Positions 32,728 through 44,429 of a stretch of DNA of 64,000 nt are shown in pieces (the stretch's first letter is position 1; each line of letters opens with the position of its first letter). A model generated the notes under the pieces. The model saw only the letters and a list, made by a program, of their open reading frames with translations, had not been told where the DNA came from and did not search any database. The position numbers and the translations under genes were made by a program. Source of the stretch: Athripsodes cinereus (lineage: Eukaryota; Arthropoda; Insecta; Trichoptera; Leptoceridae); the NCBI GenBank assembly GCA_947579605.1, contig OX388327.1:10279122-10343121 (forward strand), read 5' to 3'.

Positions 32728-32936
32728 TTACTAGCGGTCCTCTCCGGCTTCGCACGGGTAGACTGGAGCTTTAGGAAGGATCCATAACTTTTTTTGAAAA
32801 TATAATATAGCCTATGTCACCCGGGGATAGTGTAGCTTCCCAACAGTGAAAGAATTTTTCAAATCGGTTCCGTAGTTTCGGAGCCTATTCAATGCAAACA
32901 ATCAAATCTTTCCTCTTTATAATATTAGTATAGATA
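32728..32936 (+). mobile_element. Short retroelement tail, ACTAGCGGTCC type
   Basis: ACTAGCGGTCCTCTCCGGCT, CGCACGGGTAGACTGG, ATATAGCCTATGTCACCCGG, GGTTCCGTAGTTTCGGAGCC and the end TATAATATTAGTATAGAT are hallmarks of a tail found many times over in lepidopteran genomes, thought to come from RTE-type LINEs. The order assignment rests on memory. Confidence 0.7.
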
Positions 32937-34015
32937 ACTACAACAATCTGAATATAATTGCCTACTTATAAATTTCACTACATAAAACACAGAAAAACTT
33001 TTCCGTTTAGCCTAGAAGTCATCTTTATGAAAATACCATGTTAACTTTTCAGCTCCCATTCCCGCACCTAGAATAGAACCTTTTGATGTTCCCTCATGAA
33101 ACTGCGAGCATTTGTCGTGTTGTCATTTCACTCTAAACCCCTTCTCATTCACGCTTTAACTCCTGTGTATTTCATAGTTCACAATTATATGAATGGATGA
33201 ATATTGAGCATATATCTTCGTAATTATTCGTATTCTGTGAACGGATACAAAAAAAAATGAATAATATTTAAAATACATTTAATAAGAAGATAATGTTTAA
33301 TTCAGTTAATATTTTTATTCCTTTAAATTTTATTGAATAGGTCAGAAGACACCCTTTTTATTGTATTTCTCTCTTGGTCTTACAATACCTATATTTAATT
33401 TTTAAAAACCTGTAACAAATATAGTAAAATTATCAAAAAAATCATTAAATAATTATTATAAAATACAATACAAAAATACATTAATATAAAGGTAAGGCCA
33501 AGAAAATTTGCTTGTAAACCATAGACGCGACGGGCCGGTATAGTGACGTAAGACAAACACAAAGTACGGGTTCACGTGGTATAATTCTGATTCAGTGAAA
33601 TAATTAGCGTCAATTGTCAAAAAAATAACAGAGATTGATTCCGTATATAAGTAACCTAATTATATTGTATGAATGCGATATTATGATGTAAATTATTCAT
33701 GCAAAATAAAGAATCTCTTCGACAAAAAAAATATTTTGTAAAGCAATTTAATATTCGTACCTATTTCGCTGATGACACAAGTAGGTATAGGAAATGTAAT
33801 TTTATCATTCAGTACTTATACACCTAAATAATAATATATTAGATTATTTATATACTTATTGATAGAATGGATTGAATATAATCTCAATATCTTAACTAAT
33901 TTATTATGAAATAGGCGCCTAAGCTAAGATACAATATTATCATTAAATCAAAGCATTTTACACATTATATTAATATCATAATACCTAACACTTATAAGAC
34001 GTCGTATACCAGATC
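32937..34015. other. AT-rich intergenic DNA
   Basis: No supported gene. Confidence 0.45.
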
Positions 34016-34060
34016 TTGGATCTCAGACTTAAATCTTCCTGCAACATCACCAATAGATAT

Positions 34061-34591
34061 TTTAATAATAGGTATGTAGATGCAGGAAAGTCAGATGTAT
34101 TAACAGATACGCCAGTCAAAAGGCAACTGGAAGAAGCAGCTGAAATGCGTGCTAATAAAGCCAAAAATAAGCAAATTCCACCAAAGAAGATAAAAAAAAT
34201 TATATCAGAATCCAGCGAAGATGAAGGGTCATCAGTAATACATTATGATGATTCTTCATTAGACGTTTCAGAAATATCTTCTAGCGATGATGAAATGGAA
34301 ATAGTTATTGATGATTTCGTGCTAGCTGTGGTGCACGGGGCTAAGAAAAAGTCCAGTAGATATTACGTCGGCAAAATAATTAGTAAATCTCAAGATGGTT
34401 TCAGCGTAAAGTGGCTGGAAAACCAAAGGGGGACAACAAAGTTTTATTTTACATCTGAGGAGGTGACATATGTTCCAGCATCGGATATAATTAAAAAATT
34501 ACCTTCTCCTCTTTTTCATGGAGAAACAGGACGATTTGCTAATTTATATTCATTCCAGTTTGACTTTTCGAGTTATTCCATTATTATATAA
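34061..34591 (+). pseudogene. C-terminal piece of a pogo/Tigger-like transposase
   Basis: About 175 codons without a stop. A basic stretch (KNKQIPPKKIKKII) is followed by an acidic Ser-rich linker (SESSEDEGSS, SSSDDEMEIV). Then comes a small folded-looking end: DDFVLAVVHGAKKKSSRYYV, GKIISKSQDGFSVKWLENQR, FYFTSEEVTYVPASDIIKKL, PSP. Insect pogo-type DDE transposases often end with such a DDFV...YYVGKI...FY...VP..DI.KLP domain; this is family recall. The catalytic part is not upstream, so it is a 3' fragment or a captured exon. The frame extends left to 34016 without an ATG; the first ATG-like region overlaps intron-like sequence. Confidence 0.5.
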
Positions 34592-34800
34592 ACAAGGTGT
34601 TTTTGATCTGATTTATTTTCTTTCCCTCAATTTTTTCATTATATTTTATAAAATATTGAGATTTCTAACAGATTCTTGATACGAAATATTGTAAAATTAA
34701 CTATTATGCTGTATTTTTTCTACTACTTCCATTGTTCCAAATATATAAAGTTACAAAATTAATAGAATTTTATTGTAGTCGTATAAGTACCCTGGTAACC

Positions 34801-35036
34801 CCATAGGGTGGCCCAGTTAATCCCGACATGGTGGTTAACTGGGCCACTAGACACGTGTCTAAAAAATATATTTTTTACATAGACACAGTGCACATTTATT
34901 ATTTTTTAGAGGTTTATATCACAGGATATTAAAAATTCTATGATTTAGAACACAAGAAAAAAATAAAATGCAGTAACAAATAATAATTTTATCTCTTTAA
35001 AAAAAAATGTACCCAGTTAACCTCACTCTCCCCTAT
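34801..35036. mobile_element. Terminal region probably belonging to the pogo-like element
   Basis: CCATAGGGTGG at the left and CTCTCCCCTATG at the right face each other. A perfect 13-bp hairpin GTGGCCCAGTTAA / TTAACTGGGCCAC sits at 34808-34847, and CCCAGTTAACC recurs at 35012. The right end abuts TAG, so a TA target is possible. It starts 210 bp after the transposase stop. Confidence 0.45.
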
Positions 35037-35040
35037 GTAG

Positions 35041-36855
35041 ATGCTTTCACATTCATGTCTGACGCTAATCTCAGTGTATGTAAAGGGCTTAAGATATAAA
35101 ATGAGTAGTTGTATAAATAACCTTTGAGGAATAATAATATACGTTATACTTTGTAACATTCATTGTGCAATAATATTGTCAACATCAAACGATCCCCGAG
35201 CTAGTTTATGGCAACACTAAACATCGGAAACTCTGCATATTACAATATTATATTCGTGTGACATTTTATTATACTTTACGAGACTTTAAACAGTTTCCAT
35301 TTGTCTCATAAACCGCCATGTTTAAATTATTATTTATGTTAATTATGGTGATTTTTATGCCGACTGATGGTAACACTGAATAATATAATTTCGTGTGGGT
35401 GTGTATAGAAATACTCGGGGAATGTTGTTTTCTCAGATTTTATTTGTTCAAATTTCACATAATTTATCCCCGAATTTCCACATTGCTTATCGTGAGTATC
35501 TATGTATGATTATTTGAAATTCATAACGCTTACTTTTATTTCGAACTTCTCACTTCTTATTCAAAAATTGTTCGTTGAAATTGTTCGACTAACAGATTAT
35601 ACTCAACTCGCAGGTTTATTGGTTTACCAAACTTTTCCAACTACTAGGAGACTTTCACGGTTTTGATTTCTCTATACACCTTCCAAATGGTTATTCTGTT
35701 GATTATATTTTCAGAGCTTTCATATTTAAACTATTGATAAGAACTTGCTGAAGAGCAGTCTTCTACATAATTATATATTTGTAATACTCGTATGTTGTAT
35801 GTTGGTTTTACACTCACCGTGAAACCTTGTCATCTGACCCTTGCAAGAGATTCTCACGAGCTTGTAAGCCGAAGAGTAGCGACTTTACATCGAGAAAATG
35901 GTGAAATTTTTTAATACAAAGCTATCAATCACTCGTAAAATCAAAAACTAATTATGTATGTATTGTATGACTCTAACTATGTATGTATTTTATGACTCTA
36001 ATTATGCATATGTATTGTATGATGTTAAGTAATATTGTAGTAGGTATTAATTTTTGGGGCCATAACATCCAACGGGATGAGCCGCCATATAAAAAAAAAA
36101 AAAATTTTTGGTGTTTTGCATACGATGAAGATAGTTTTTTTTTTAATTTCAAGTATGTAGAATTGTAGATATTTGGTTTGATTTTGTATAATTTTTGATG
36201 AAACTTTTATCCTTTGTTGTTTTGTCAGTGGAACAAATTACTCATTTCGGGCAGAATGCCGCAAATGAATAATAAAAAGGTTAAATACCTGGATTTGCAA
36301 GACTTGCTGAAGTTTATTATTTAAGATAATCGAAAGTTCAGTGTAAAAGAAAGACAAGTTATTTACAATCATAGACAGATGGAGAAAGGCATATATAAAT
36401 AACTTTGTTACGGTAAAAATGAGCGCGAATTCTCTTTATTCCGGAACCCAACCATATACTCATTAATTATCTATAGAAATAAGAAATAATATATTGCATT
36501 TTGTTAGTCCATAAAATATAAGTTTTATTACAGGAATGAATTTATTGTGACAGGCACCTAATTTAAGACAACATAACTATTACTATGTAGATCTGCTATG
36601 AAGCATACTACATTATATTATTATATTTATAATGTTATAGTTTTCAGTTAATTTTATTTATTTATTTTTATTAAATTTAATGATCATCGGTCTGCAGATT
36701 ATTATTTCACAGGATGGAAATGGATTTCCGACGCACGGGTTATATTATAGCTACCTACCTACTGTTTTATATCTGATTAAATATGAATTGTTTAATTAGG
36801 AATATTCGTAATGCGTACCTGCTATTATTTTTTTTATTTGGAATATCTCTAATTA
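35041..36855. other. AT-rich intergenic DNA
   Basis: 1.8 kb with no supported gene or recognised repeat. Confidence 0.5.
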
Positions 36856-36910
36856 TCTATACCATCATGGTATACCCCAGAAGCCAGACAGCCAGTAGAC
36901 TAACTGCATA
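36856..36910 (-). mobile_element. SINE-like repeat A, 3' tail only
   Basis: TCTATACCATCATGGTATAC to GCCAGTAGACTAACTGCATA; a short 5'-truncated copy. Confidence 0.7.
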
Positions 36911-37284
36911 TTATTTTTATCTTAAAAATGTCAACCTGCGAAATGAGTTCGTAACAGCTTTTAGCTAAGGCGATCTCATGAGGAAAAACTACAAAACAAA
37001 ATCCAAAATATCATGAATGAAAAAATCACAAAAGAGATAAAATATCATAAAAAAAAACTACGAAATCAAATGAGAGTCTCTATCCTGACGATAAAGTCGT
37101 TGTATGTTATGTTGAAAATATCAACATGAGCATTCAAATCATTGAATAATTTTATAGCCTTGCCCACATTTTTTTTTACACGGGGTTTCCCGCCACTTTC
37201 CCCTGGCCTTGCTGATAGGAGAATTTGAGATTAAGTTTTTTCTACTTTCCTGTATATAATAAACACGAAAGTAGTCCTCCTAGA

Positions 37285-37430
37285 AGTGCCAATAACAAAT
37301 TAAGACATTCAGGCACATTCTGGATGAATGCTGATTTGAAGAATTCAAATTCTCATACGTGATGTTTTACGAAAACCTGCCTTTTACAAAACACTGGAAA
37401 ACTAACAAAAAAATAATGCGAAACAGATTC
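37285..37430 (-). mobile_element. SINE-like repeat A, decayed
   Basis: GTGCCAATAACAAATTAAGA, ACGAAAACCTGCCTTTTACA and ACACTGGAAAACTAAC keep the family order; both ends are lost. Confidence 0.6.
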
Positions 37431-37729
37431 TGTACCTGAGAGCCATTAAGTCTTAAGTACTAAAATGCCATTTTCAAATTCAATTTTTTAAACGAAAAAA
37501 TCTCAAGATTTTACTAGTAATAAGTTGTTTATAGTAGGTATATACAGCTTATTACATAGACCCGATAGTATAGACCCTAAGCATTTCTGTACTTAAGACT
37601 CATGACTATGGTGTTATTTCCGCTTTTTTCGTAAATTTGGCATTTTTGTCAAAATCGCACTTAGAATTGTTTGTCGGGGACTCCACGGAAGTTTATAATT
37701 TATATTTTTTTTTAAATAATACCATAGAT

Positions 37730-37921
37730 CAGTGGTTCCCAAACTTTTAATTTCGCGTACCACACACGAAATTATAAATCAGTAGCGTACCAACTAGAAG
37801 ACTAGAACTCGATGGTAAAGGATTTCAATCATCATCTTGAATCACTGCACAATTCAATGGTCATGGCTGCTTCCGTACCACCTTAATAATATTGTCGCGT
37901 ACCATAGTTTGGGAAACACTG
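37730..37921. mobile_element. hAT MITE, 192 bp, perfect 8-bp duplication
   Basis: Begins CAGTGGTTCCCAAAC and ends GTTTGGGAAACACTG, the classic hAT terminal repeat. The duplication CCATAGAT lies at 37722-37729 and 37922-37929. The interior GCGTACCACACACG and TCGCGTACCA repeats are subterminal. No coding frame. Confidence 0.95.
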
Positions 37922-38255
37922 CCATAGATTATAACAGTGCTAATACAAAATATGAGGTTCAAGATCTTTCGGTTACTTAGTAGGTATAGTGTTAAAAATC
38001 AAACTTTCGTTTCGTAAAAACCAAACTTCGTCATAATATACGAAACAACAGTAGGTAGGTAGGTACATCTTACTAAATAATTTTCACAAAAAAAAAACAC
38101 TAGAAATTTCTTTTTTCTGTACGTATATTGGACTTTGGACGTTCTCGTACAGATTAATAAAACAAATTTTTATTCAAACAAATTTTCGCAACATATGTAA
38201 ATACTACTATATTCTTGAACTATGTACCTACCTATTAAATATTTTTCTATAGTCA

Positions 38256-38322
38256 ATATTGTCAACCAACGGTGCTTGATGGAAATGCATGTTGAATTTA
38301 TTAAAATAAAACGCAAATTTTA
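38256..38322 (+). repeat. Dispersed repeat K (AACCGACGGTACTTGGTGG type)
   Basis: ATTGTCAACCAACGGTGCTT then GATGGAAATGCATGTTGAAT matches the 92-bp insertion at 44338-44429. Confidence 0.7.
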
Positions 38323-38689
38323 GTGATCCGGCAAAAGTTTCTTGTAATACCCACATATTTTTCAGAGTACTTAAATATTTCCCTGGGCTGACTGCATGGA
38401 TATGAGAATGTAATAAAATATTAAATGTTGCATTGGCAGAACACAAGTGAAGTGTGTCTCTGTAACATCTGGTAGGTGACGTGACAAACATATTAACATA
38501 AATACATATCTTGTATACCTCATAGAGAAATACAGAAACACATGGGCGCAGCCATCTGAAAATTGCAAGAAGGTAGAAAAAACTTGTATTTGAGAATGGG
38601 GAAAATGTGGAAAATTAACATTAAATTGGGAATCTAAAAATAAGGTGGTTCAAAAATTGTTTTGCAAATTAAATACAATCAATATATGG

Positions 38690-38726
38690 AGCGAGAGTTT
38701 ATCGCAAAGGCGAGATCTCTTCCAAG
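38690..38726 (+). mobile_element. LINE tail fragment, CGCAAAGGCGAGATCTCTTCC
   Basis: GAGTTTATCGCAAAGGCGAG then ATCTCTTCCAAG, the same tail as at 14270 in inverse sense. A repeat A copy is inserted directly after it. Confidence 0.55.
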
Positions 38727-38737
38727 TACTACTACTA

Positions 38738-38864
38738 CTATACCATCATGGCATATCCCACAAGTGGGGTAGCCAGCAGACCAGCTGCATATAATTAACA
38801 TGCAAGCTGTCCTCTCCGTGCCAATATAAAATTAATACGTTCAGGATGGGTGGCAAACTTCAAA
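38738..38864 (-). mobile_element. SINE-like repeat A, 5'-truncated
   Basis: ACTATACCATCATGGCATAT to GATGGGTGGCAAACTTC, preceded by TACTACTACTAC. Confidence 0.82.
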
Positions 38865-38869
38865 ACCCA

Positions 38870-40545
38870 AACATATAAAGGTATAAATGAAAATAAATAG
38901 GAAAGAAAGAATTTATTCCCGTCACTGTTGTTCTGTGTACCTATAGATATTTCTGACTGCTGAGATGAATACCTTTGTAATTACTGCAAAAAATATAGAT
39001 GCTCATCAATTTTGACATTTGACATGTACAGGATTCGTTTACGCATAACATTACGATTAAAAAAATGAATAATATCACTACTAAAATAACTTAAAACCAC
39101 GTGATTAAACTACTTAACTATATTTTTATTAAACTATACTACTAAACTATATCTATTTATTATTATTTATTCTGTATGGATCAAACAGTTAAAACAATAA
39201 GTACAAACATTAAAAACAACAATGAGCAAACTAATCAAGATCCCTTTCTTACCAATCTAATTAACATAAATTTGAGGTAGTTCATTAAATAAAAAGATAC
39301 AGGGAGACTTAAAATGCTAAAACACATACAAATGTAAAAAAATGTGAAAATGTAAAAAAATGTAAATAAATATTAAAAATGTTAAAAATTTTAAAAATAT
39401 AAAACATGTATAAAATGCAAAAAATGTATGAAAAGTAAATAAATGTAAAAAATGTTAAAAATGTAAAAACACACATATAAAGAACTATGTGTATGTGCTA
39501 TCAGCGAAGAAAGATTATTTATTAAGAGGCATTTACATTGAAAGAATCAAAGCTGTTCATTGAAAGTGAACACATCTATTTATTATCACCCTATGCTTTC
39601 ACTGTCATGTCAATACTAACTGTACTGTCAATATGTCAATACTGTCAGGTCATATCGTCTGTGGTTTTGTGTTTTTTCGTTAAAAAAAAAATGCAAAATA
39701 ATAAACACAACAAAGCGTTCGTTTTGTTTATGATTCTGACATTCGATACAATCAATAGAGAATAGGACGACTAAAAGGAAAGCTTTTTTAATTGTCGTTT
39801 GAGTGTAAAGAGCTTTCATCAAAAAATATTCATACTGAGTTAAAAAAAGTCTGAAGGACCTTAAAGGATATGTTCATCTCGAATGGTTCCTCCTGCCCAT
39901 CCCGTAAGGTAAATTATTATGTAAATATAGATTGCTAACAGTTGCAATACATAGATTTTTTATTATATTTTTTAATTATGGGCGTTTCACCAATATAAAA
40001 GGAGTTCCCGCAAACAATTGAAAAAAACATTGGTACCTACATGTTGAAAAAAATCAGCTTGTTAGTTCAAAGGAATTTATAGGTAGGTTCACTATAATTG
40101 GAATTTTAATATAAAAAAACGACCCGAAAAGCGTGACACATAGTATTTTTTCTTTACAATGTTACAGTGCAAATGTAGGTACCTATAATAATTCTTAAAA
40201 TAAAATAAACAACTATTCGCTTTAACGTTTTGGGTAGAAATAGGTTACGTTAGTCAATGGATACAAATGCAGAATTATTTCTTTTTGGTTTTTATATTCC
40301 AGCTCCCTGAACATTGAGCTGATTTACAGTCAGATCGATGGTAACTTCTCGGACAAATCGAATAAATAATCTGGAGTTGGATTCCAGTTGCTGGCCTCCT
40401 CCAACTTCACAACATAAAACATCGCTTACTGTGAAAAAAATTCGGAGTGTATTTAATTAGTCAGACTCGTCTCCTAAAATCTGACGTTTATTCCTGTCTG
40501 CTGACCTCACAAGGGAAAGTGGCAAAAGGATATATACCTAGATAC
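38870..40545. other. AT-rich intergenic DNA with an AAATGTA-type low-complexity tract
   Basis: 39325-39470 is a degenerate run of AAAATGTAAAAAATG-like words. No gene is supported. Confidence 0.55.
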
Positions 40546-40818
40546 AAAGATATACTATACTATACTACTATACTATACTATACCCTCACGCCGTATCCCA
40601 AGTGGGGTAGGCAGAGAGAACGGAACGCCATGTCGCTCTATCCTTACATACTTCTTTCGCTTCCTCTACATTCATCCAGTTTCTCATACATGCACGCCGA
40701 TTCCTCTTACTTAACACGCGACCGTCCTTGAGAATTTGATCCACGTGGTTAAGCCACGTAGTTCTTGGACGTCCGCGCTTTCTCACACCCTCTCTTTCAG
40801 ATAAATACACCCTCCTTA
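40546..40818 (-). mobile_element. LINE family B 3' end with (TATAC)n tail
   Basis: A TATACTATAC-type run (40550-40582) leads into TACCCTCACGCCGTATCCCA, and the minus strand encodes [20 protein letters not shown] and [19 protein letters not shown], ending SAYPTWDTA. 5'-truncated. Confidence 0.88.
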
Positions 40819-41486
40819 CCTTAGAAAGATATACATATATGTATTTACTTACTTCCATTTATTCTATATAGGTGGTTAAGGGTAGGTATATAACATACAT
40901 AATAATGTACAATGTATATTATTTTATTATGATAGATTATTTAAGATTGTCGGTGTGACTCGCACGGGAAGTGTCTGCCCATAAATCTCCCGAGAACGGT
41001 CCTGTCCTCCACTCTCACTCACACACGAACACATTCACACATTTATTCTCAAAAAAGCTCTTTTCACATTGGGTAATTTGCATTGCTGACTATTCAACGA
41101 TCATGATTTTAAGTTGATTCTTTACACTATATCGTCATATTTTTTTGTGCAATTATTATCGACACTATTAAAGATTACGAAAGATATTTCATTATTTATT
41201 GTTATTGATTATAATGTAAAATAATTATGTAAATTTCACATAAAAACTTGACAAATTGCTCCTCCCTCGCCCTTGAAATGGATAATTCATTAAACGACGC
41301 CGAAGAAATCATCCGTCATCATAGTTGTATAATAATTTCAAATAAGAATGGAAAACATAGTGACATAATTATGATCCGAGAGCAAGTCTGTCGCTAAATT
41401 GCAATACCTTACAACTAACCTGGTAGGTGGATTTAGTTATTTTCAGATGTCAATGATTTTCAGTATGTCATAAAGACATTATATAC
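40819..41486. other. AT-rich intergenic DNA
   Basis: No supported gene. Confidence 0.4.
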
Positions 41487-41700
41487 TACGAATTAAAAGA
41501 GTAAACAAGTCCTGCACCTATGATAGAGCTTTTTGCGTCGCAGGACCCGTCATCTGGAACCGACTCCCCGAGGACCTTCGTTAAAACCAATCGATAACAA
41601 CGTTCAGGAGCAAGTTGAAGACATTGCTCTTCCAACATTGTTTCCCGCGCTCTTGAGATGGATGTTCCATTGAACGGCGCAGAATAAATCATCCAGCATA
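41487..41700 (-). mobile_element. LINE family E 3' fragment
   Basis: AACAAGTCCTGCACCTATGA, GACCCGTCATCTGGAACCGA, CAGGAGCAAGTTGAAGACAT, CTCTTGAGATGGATGTTCCA and AACGGCGCAGAATAAATCAT match the same ordered blocks at 57.4 kb. A (CATA)n run at 41696-41720 follows. The printed blocks are on the plus strand; the element may equally be read in plus orientation, and orientation is uncertain. Confidence 0.65.
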
Positions 41701-42010
41701 CATACATACATACATACATACGAATGGATATTTGAGTATCCGATGCAAACAAATTTCACAATATGAAAATTGGCTTATAGCTATTATTATTTCATTTATT
41801 TTTTCTCCACAACAAAAGATTTATGCGTGAATTTGTTGCCTCTAATTACTAACTTATTACTGAAATATCTTTATTTAACGTGGAATTTTTATAACTTCAG
41901 TGTAATATATCACTAAAACACACATCCACCTATATACCTACCTATATCTCTTATATCTTAATATAACACATCAGTAAGTACCTACCTAGATATGTCAGCT
42001 GACACGAGAC

Positions 42011-42215
42011 ATATCTATATCATCACGCCAAATCACACAAGTGACGGTTAGCTAGTAGACTAACTAATACTGCTATACCATGACAGCACATCTCACAAGT
42101 GGAGTAGCCAACAGACCAGTTTGCATTTAATAAACTGTCCTTTCCATGTTAACAAAAAAAATACGACACTTAGGATGGGTGTAAAATCACATTGATGTAA
42201 AATATGTCATTATTT
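42011..42215 (-). mobile_element. Two abutting SINE-like repeat A pieces
   Basis: 42011-42070 is a tail piece (TATCATCACGCCAAATCACA). 42073-42215 is a second, longer decayed piece (CTATACCATGACAGCACATC, GTGGAGTAGCCAACAGACCA). They are in the same orientation. Confidence 0.68.
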
Positions 42216-42875
42216 AATAGACACTACGTGTAGATAAATCGATCTCTCTGAATCAGCAAAAAAATTAAGATAACTTTTCTACTAAAAAAAATTAAGTTGG
42301 TACATTTCTACAAAAAAATTAAATAGCCGACCACGTGGAGGAACGGCTATCACAGGCAAGATGCATCATCGAAATCCTGAATTTGATTCCCGGCTGGGGT
42401 GCAAAGTTTCATTCGATATTTTCGCATCCAGGGTTTGGAGAAAAACTGTCTCAAAGAATGGAGACAGTATTGGTTGTTTGGAAGACATTCGAGTGATAAG
42501 AACGCCAGCTATACTGTCATCTGTATACCTATAGTTTTTTTTAAGTATATAGATTAATGGCAGACTCATTGATTTAAAATAACATTATCTTCAAGTGAAG
42601 TAAGTCCTACCATAAGTATTTTTTATGTAACTACTTTATATAGTTACCTATTACTAGGTATGCAGATGTGTAGCATTCATAGAATATAGATAGGTAGGTA
42701 CTATAAAAAATGTGAAATGTCATTCCAAATTGGGGGCGTCACATTTCTTTACGGACGATCAGAATTACAAGCAGCTATCAGTTATACAACAGAAAACATA
42801 CCAACGTTCCTTTAGAAATAATGTGTAATGTAAATACCTACTGATTTATATATGTACGAAATCTATCACAACTAA
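42216..42875. other. AT-rich intergenic DNA
   Basis: No supported gene. Confidence 0.4.
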
Positions 42876-43231
42876 AATATTGGTGCACTCTGCTATCTTC
42901 GTGCCAACACTGATGTATGCAAGTGAGAAGTGTACATATGGCTGAACAAGGATGAAAACGGTATGAATGCAGCTGAAATGAAATCGTTAAGAAGGGTGTT
43001 TGGTAAAAGTCTGAGAGATCGAATGCGTAACAGTGATATACGAGAGGAATGTGGAATAAAAGTTGGTGTGATGATTAAAATGAATGTAAATAAGTAACGG
43101 CACTTTGAGCATGTGAAAAGAATGAATGAGGACAAAATGACAAAAATATACATTATTGAGAGAAAGAGTAAGTAGGTACTCGGAGAGAGCCGTGGCTGGT
43201 CGCGGATTAATGGCTAGACCATGTAGGCCAG
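42876..43231 (+). mobile_element. LINE family B, left part, interrupted by MITE G
   Basis: GTGCCAACACTGATGTATGC, then AACGGTATGAATGCAGCTGA, encodes a broken form of MNAAEMKSLRRVFGKSLRDR and NSDIREECGIKVGVMIKMNV. The sequence is cut at 43231 and resumes at about 43440-43563 with GGACACGTGCTGAGTACAAT and CAAGGATAGGAGAAAGTGGC. Confidence 0.8.
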
Positions 43232-43433
43232 TAGGGTTACTCTTGACAAAATCTAAACACGATCTTAATCTTAATCATACTACGCGCGAAGTGACTGTTG
43301 GCCAAAAATACGCGCATACCGATCGCGCGGTAGCGGTAGCGCGGTGTTTTTGACCATAGTTCCTTCATGCGTCGTATGATCAAGATCAAGACTAGATTAA
43401 GATCGTATTTAGATTGTGTCCAGAGTAACCCTG
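43232..43433. mobile_element. Palindromic MITE G, copy 3, nested in LINE B
   Basis: TAGGGTTACTCTTGACAAAA to CCAGAGTAACCCTG, flanked by CAG on both sides. It splits a LINE B fragment, which dates it as younger than that LINE copy. Confidence 0.87.
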
Positions 43434-43649
43434 CAGATTCTAAAATACGGACACGTGCTGAGTACAATGAAAAAGAGAGTAGGTATGTAGGTACGAGTAT
43501 GAGGAATTCTATATGGATGTGATGGAAACAAAAAACGTGTGCAAGGATAGGAGAAAGTGGCACTCTATGTATATATTATTATTATGAACTAATTACAAAA
43601 TAATAGCTTTGACAATATTATACAGCCCTTTCGCGAGTCGTACCTATGA

Positions 43650-43705
43650 TTGAAATCAAGACAAGATTAAGATCGTATTTAGATTGTGTCAAGAGTAACC
43701 CTACT
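43650..43705 (+). mobile_element. MITE G end fragment
   Basis: GAAATCAAGACAAGATTAAG, then TCGTATTTAGATTGTGTCAA and GAGTAACCCTA; the right arm only. Confidence 0.75.
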
Positions 43706-44309
43706 GTATTCAGTGTTCACATTTTTTACCCCAACACAATAAAGGTGTTATGTAAATTATTTAATAGAGTTTATAAATCAACAGAGTACCTACCTAATTA
43801 ATTAAATTTAGACATAATATATGCAAAATGGAATTGGTGTGATATCTGAGTCTCCTATTTCCCTTGAAGTACAGAAAGATAGGTATATTGAGTAGAGATA
43901 GGTAATGCTCATTGTATGACACAGAGACACAAAACAGATTGACAGTTTGACACTTCTTAGTGTAAACCAACTCTGTTGTAACTTGATGTGTTTGTGTGTA
44001 AACATAATCACCAATGTTTACACGCTCCATTCATCTCCTTACTATGGAACGTCCTCTATCAGTCTCACATATCAGCTGTTGCAGCATGATTATAATAATC
44101 AGTCTTTTCGGCAATAAACTTGAAGGGCCTTTCAACCGTATATCACACCTCAGAAGCTATTACTATGTTCCATGTTATTATTCTAAACGTCTTTATTTGC
44201 GGTTTCCTGTATTTATTTATTTATTTTATTCTTCTTGCACATCATCATTTACATAATATAAGTAATCAACAAAGCAATTGACATTTTCAAAAATGTGACG
44301 ATATATGCT
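43706..44309. other. AT-rich intergenic DNA
   Basis: No supported gene. Confidence 0.4.
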
Positions 44310-44337
44310 GTGGCGAGATTATCATTGTATTAGTGAT

Positions 44338-44429
44338 AAAGTTGATATTTTCAACCGACGGTACTTGGTGGAAATTCATGTTGAATTAATTAAAATAAAA
44401 CACTTAAATAAGTGTTTTATTTTAATTAA
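44338..44429 (-). mobile_element. 92-bp insertion of repeat K with 13-bp duplication
   Basis: Direct repeats TTGTATTAGTGAT lie at 44325-44337 and 44430-44442. Between them is AAAGTTGATATTTTCAACCG and GACGGTACTTGGTGG, ending in a 19-bp-arm hairpin (AATTAAAATAAAACACTTA and its complement). The interrupted host is the GTGGCGAGATTATCA repeat also seen at 12598. Confidence 0.8.
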
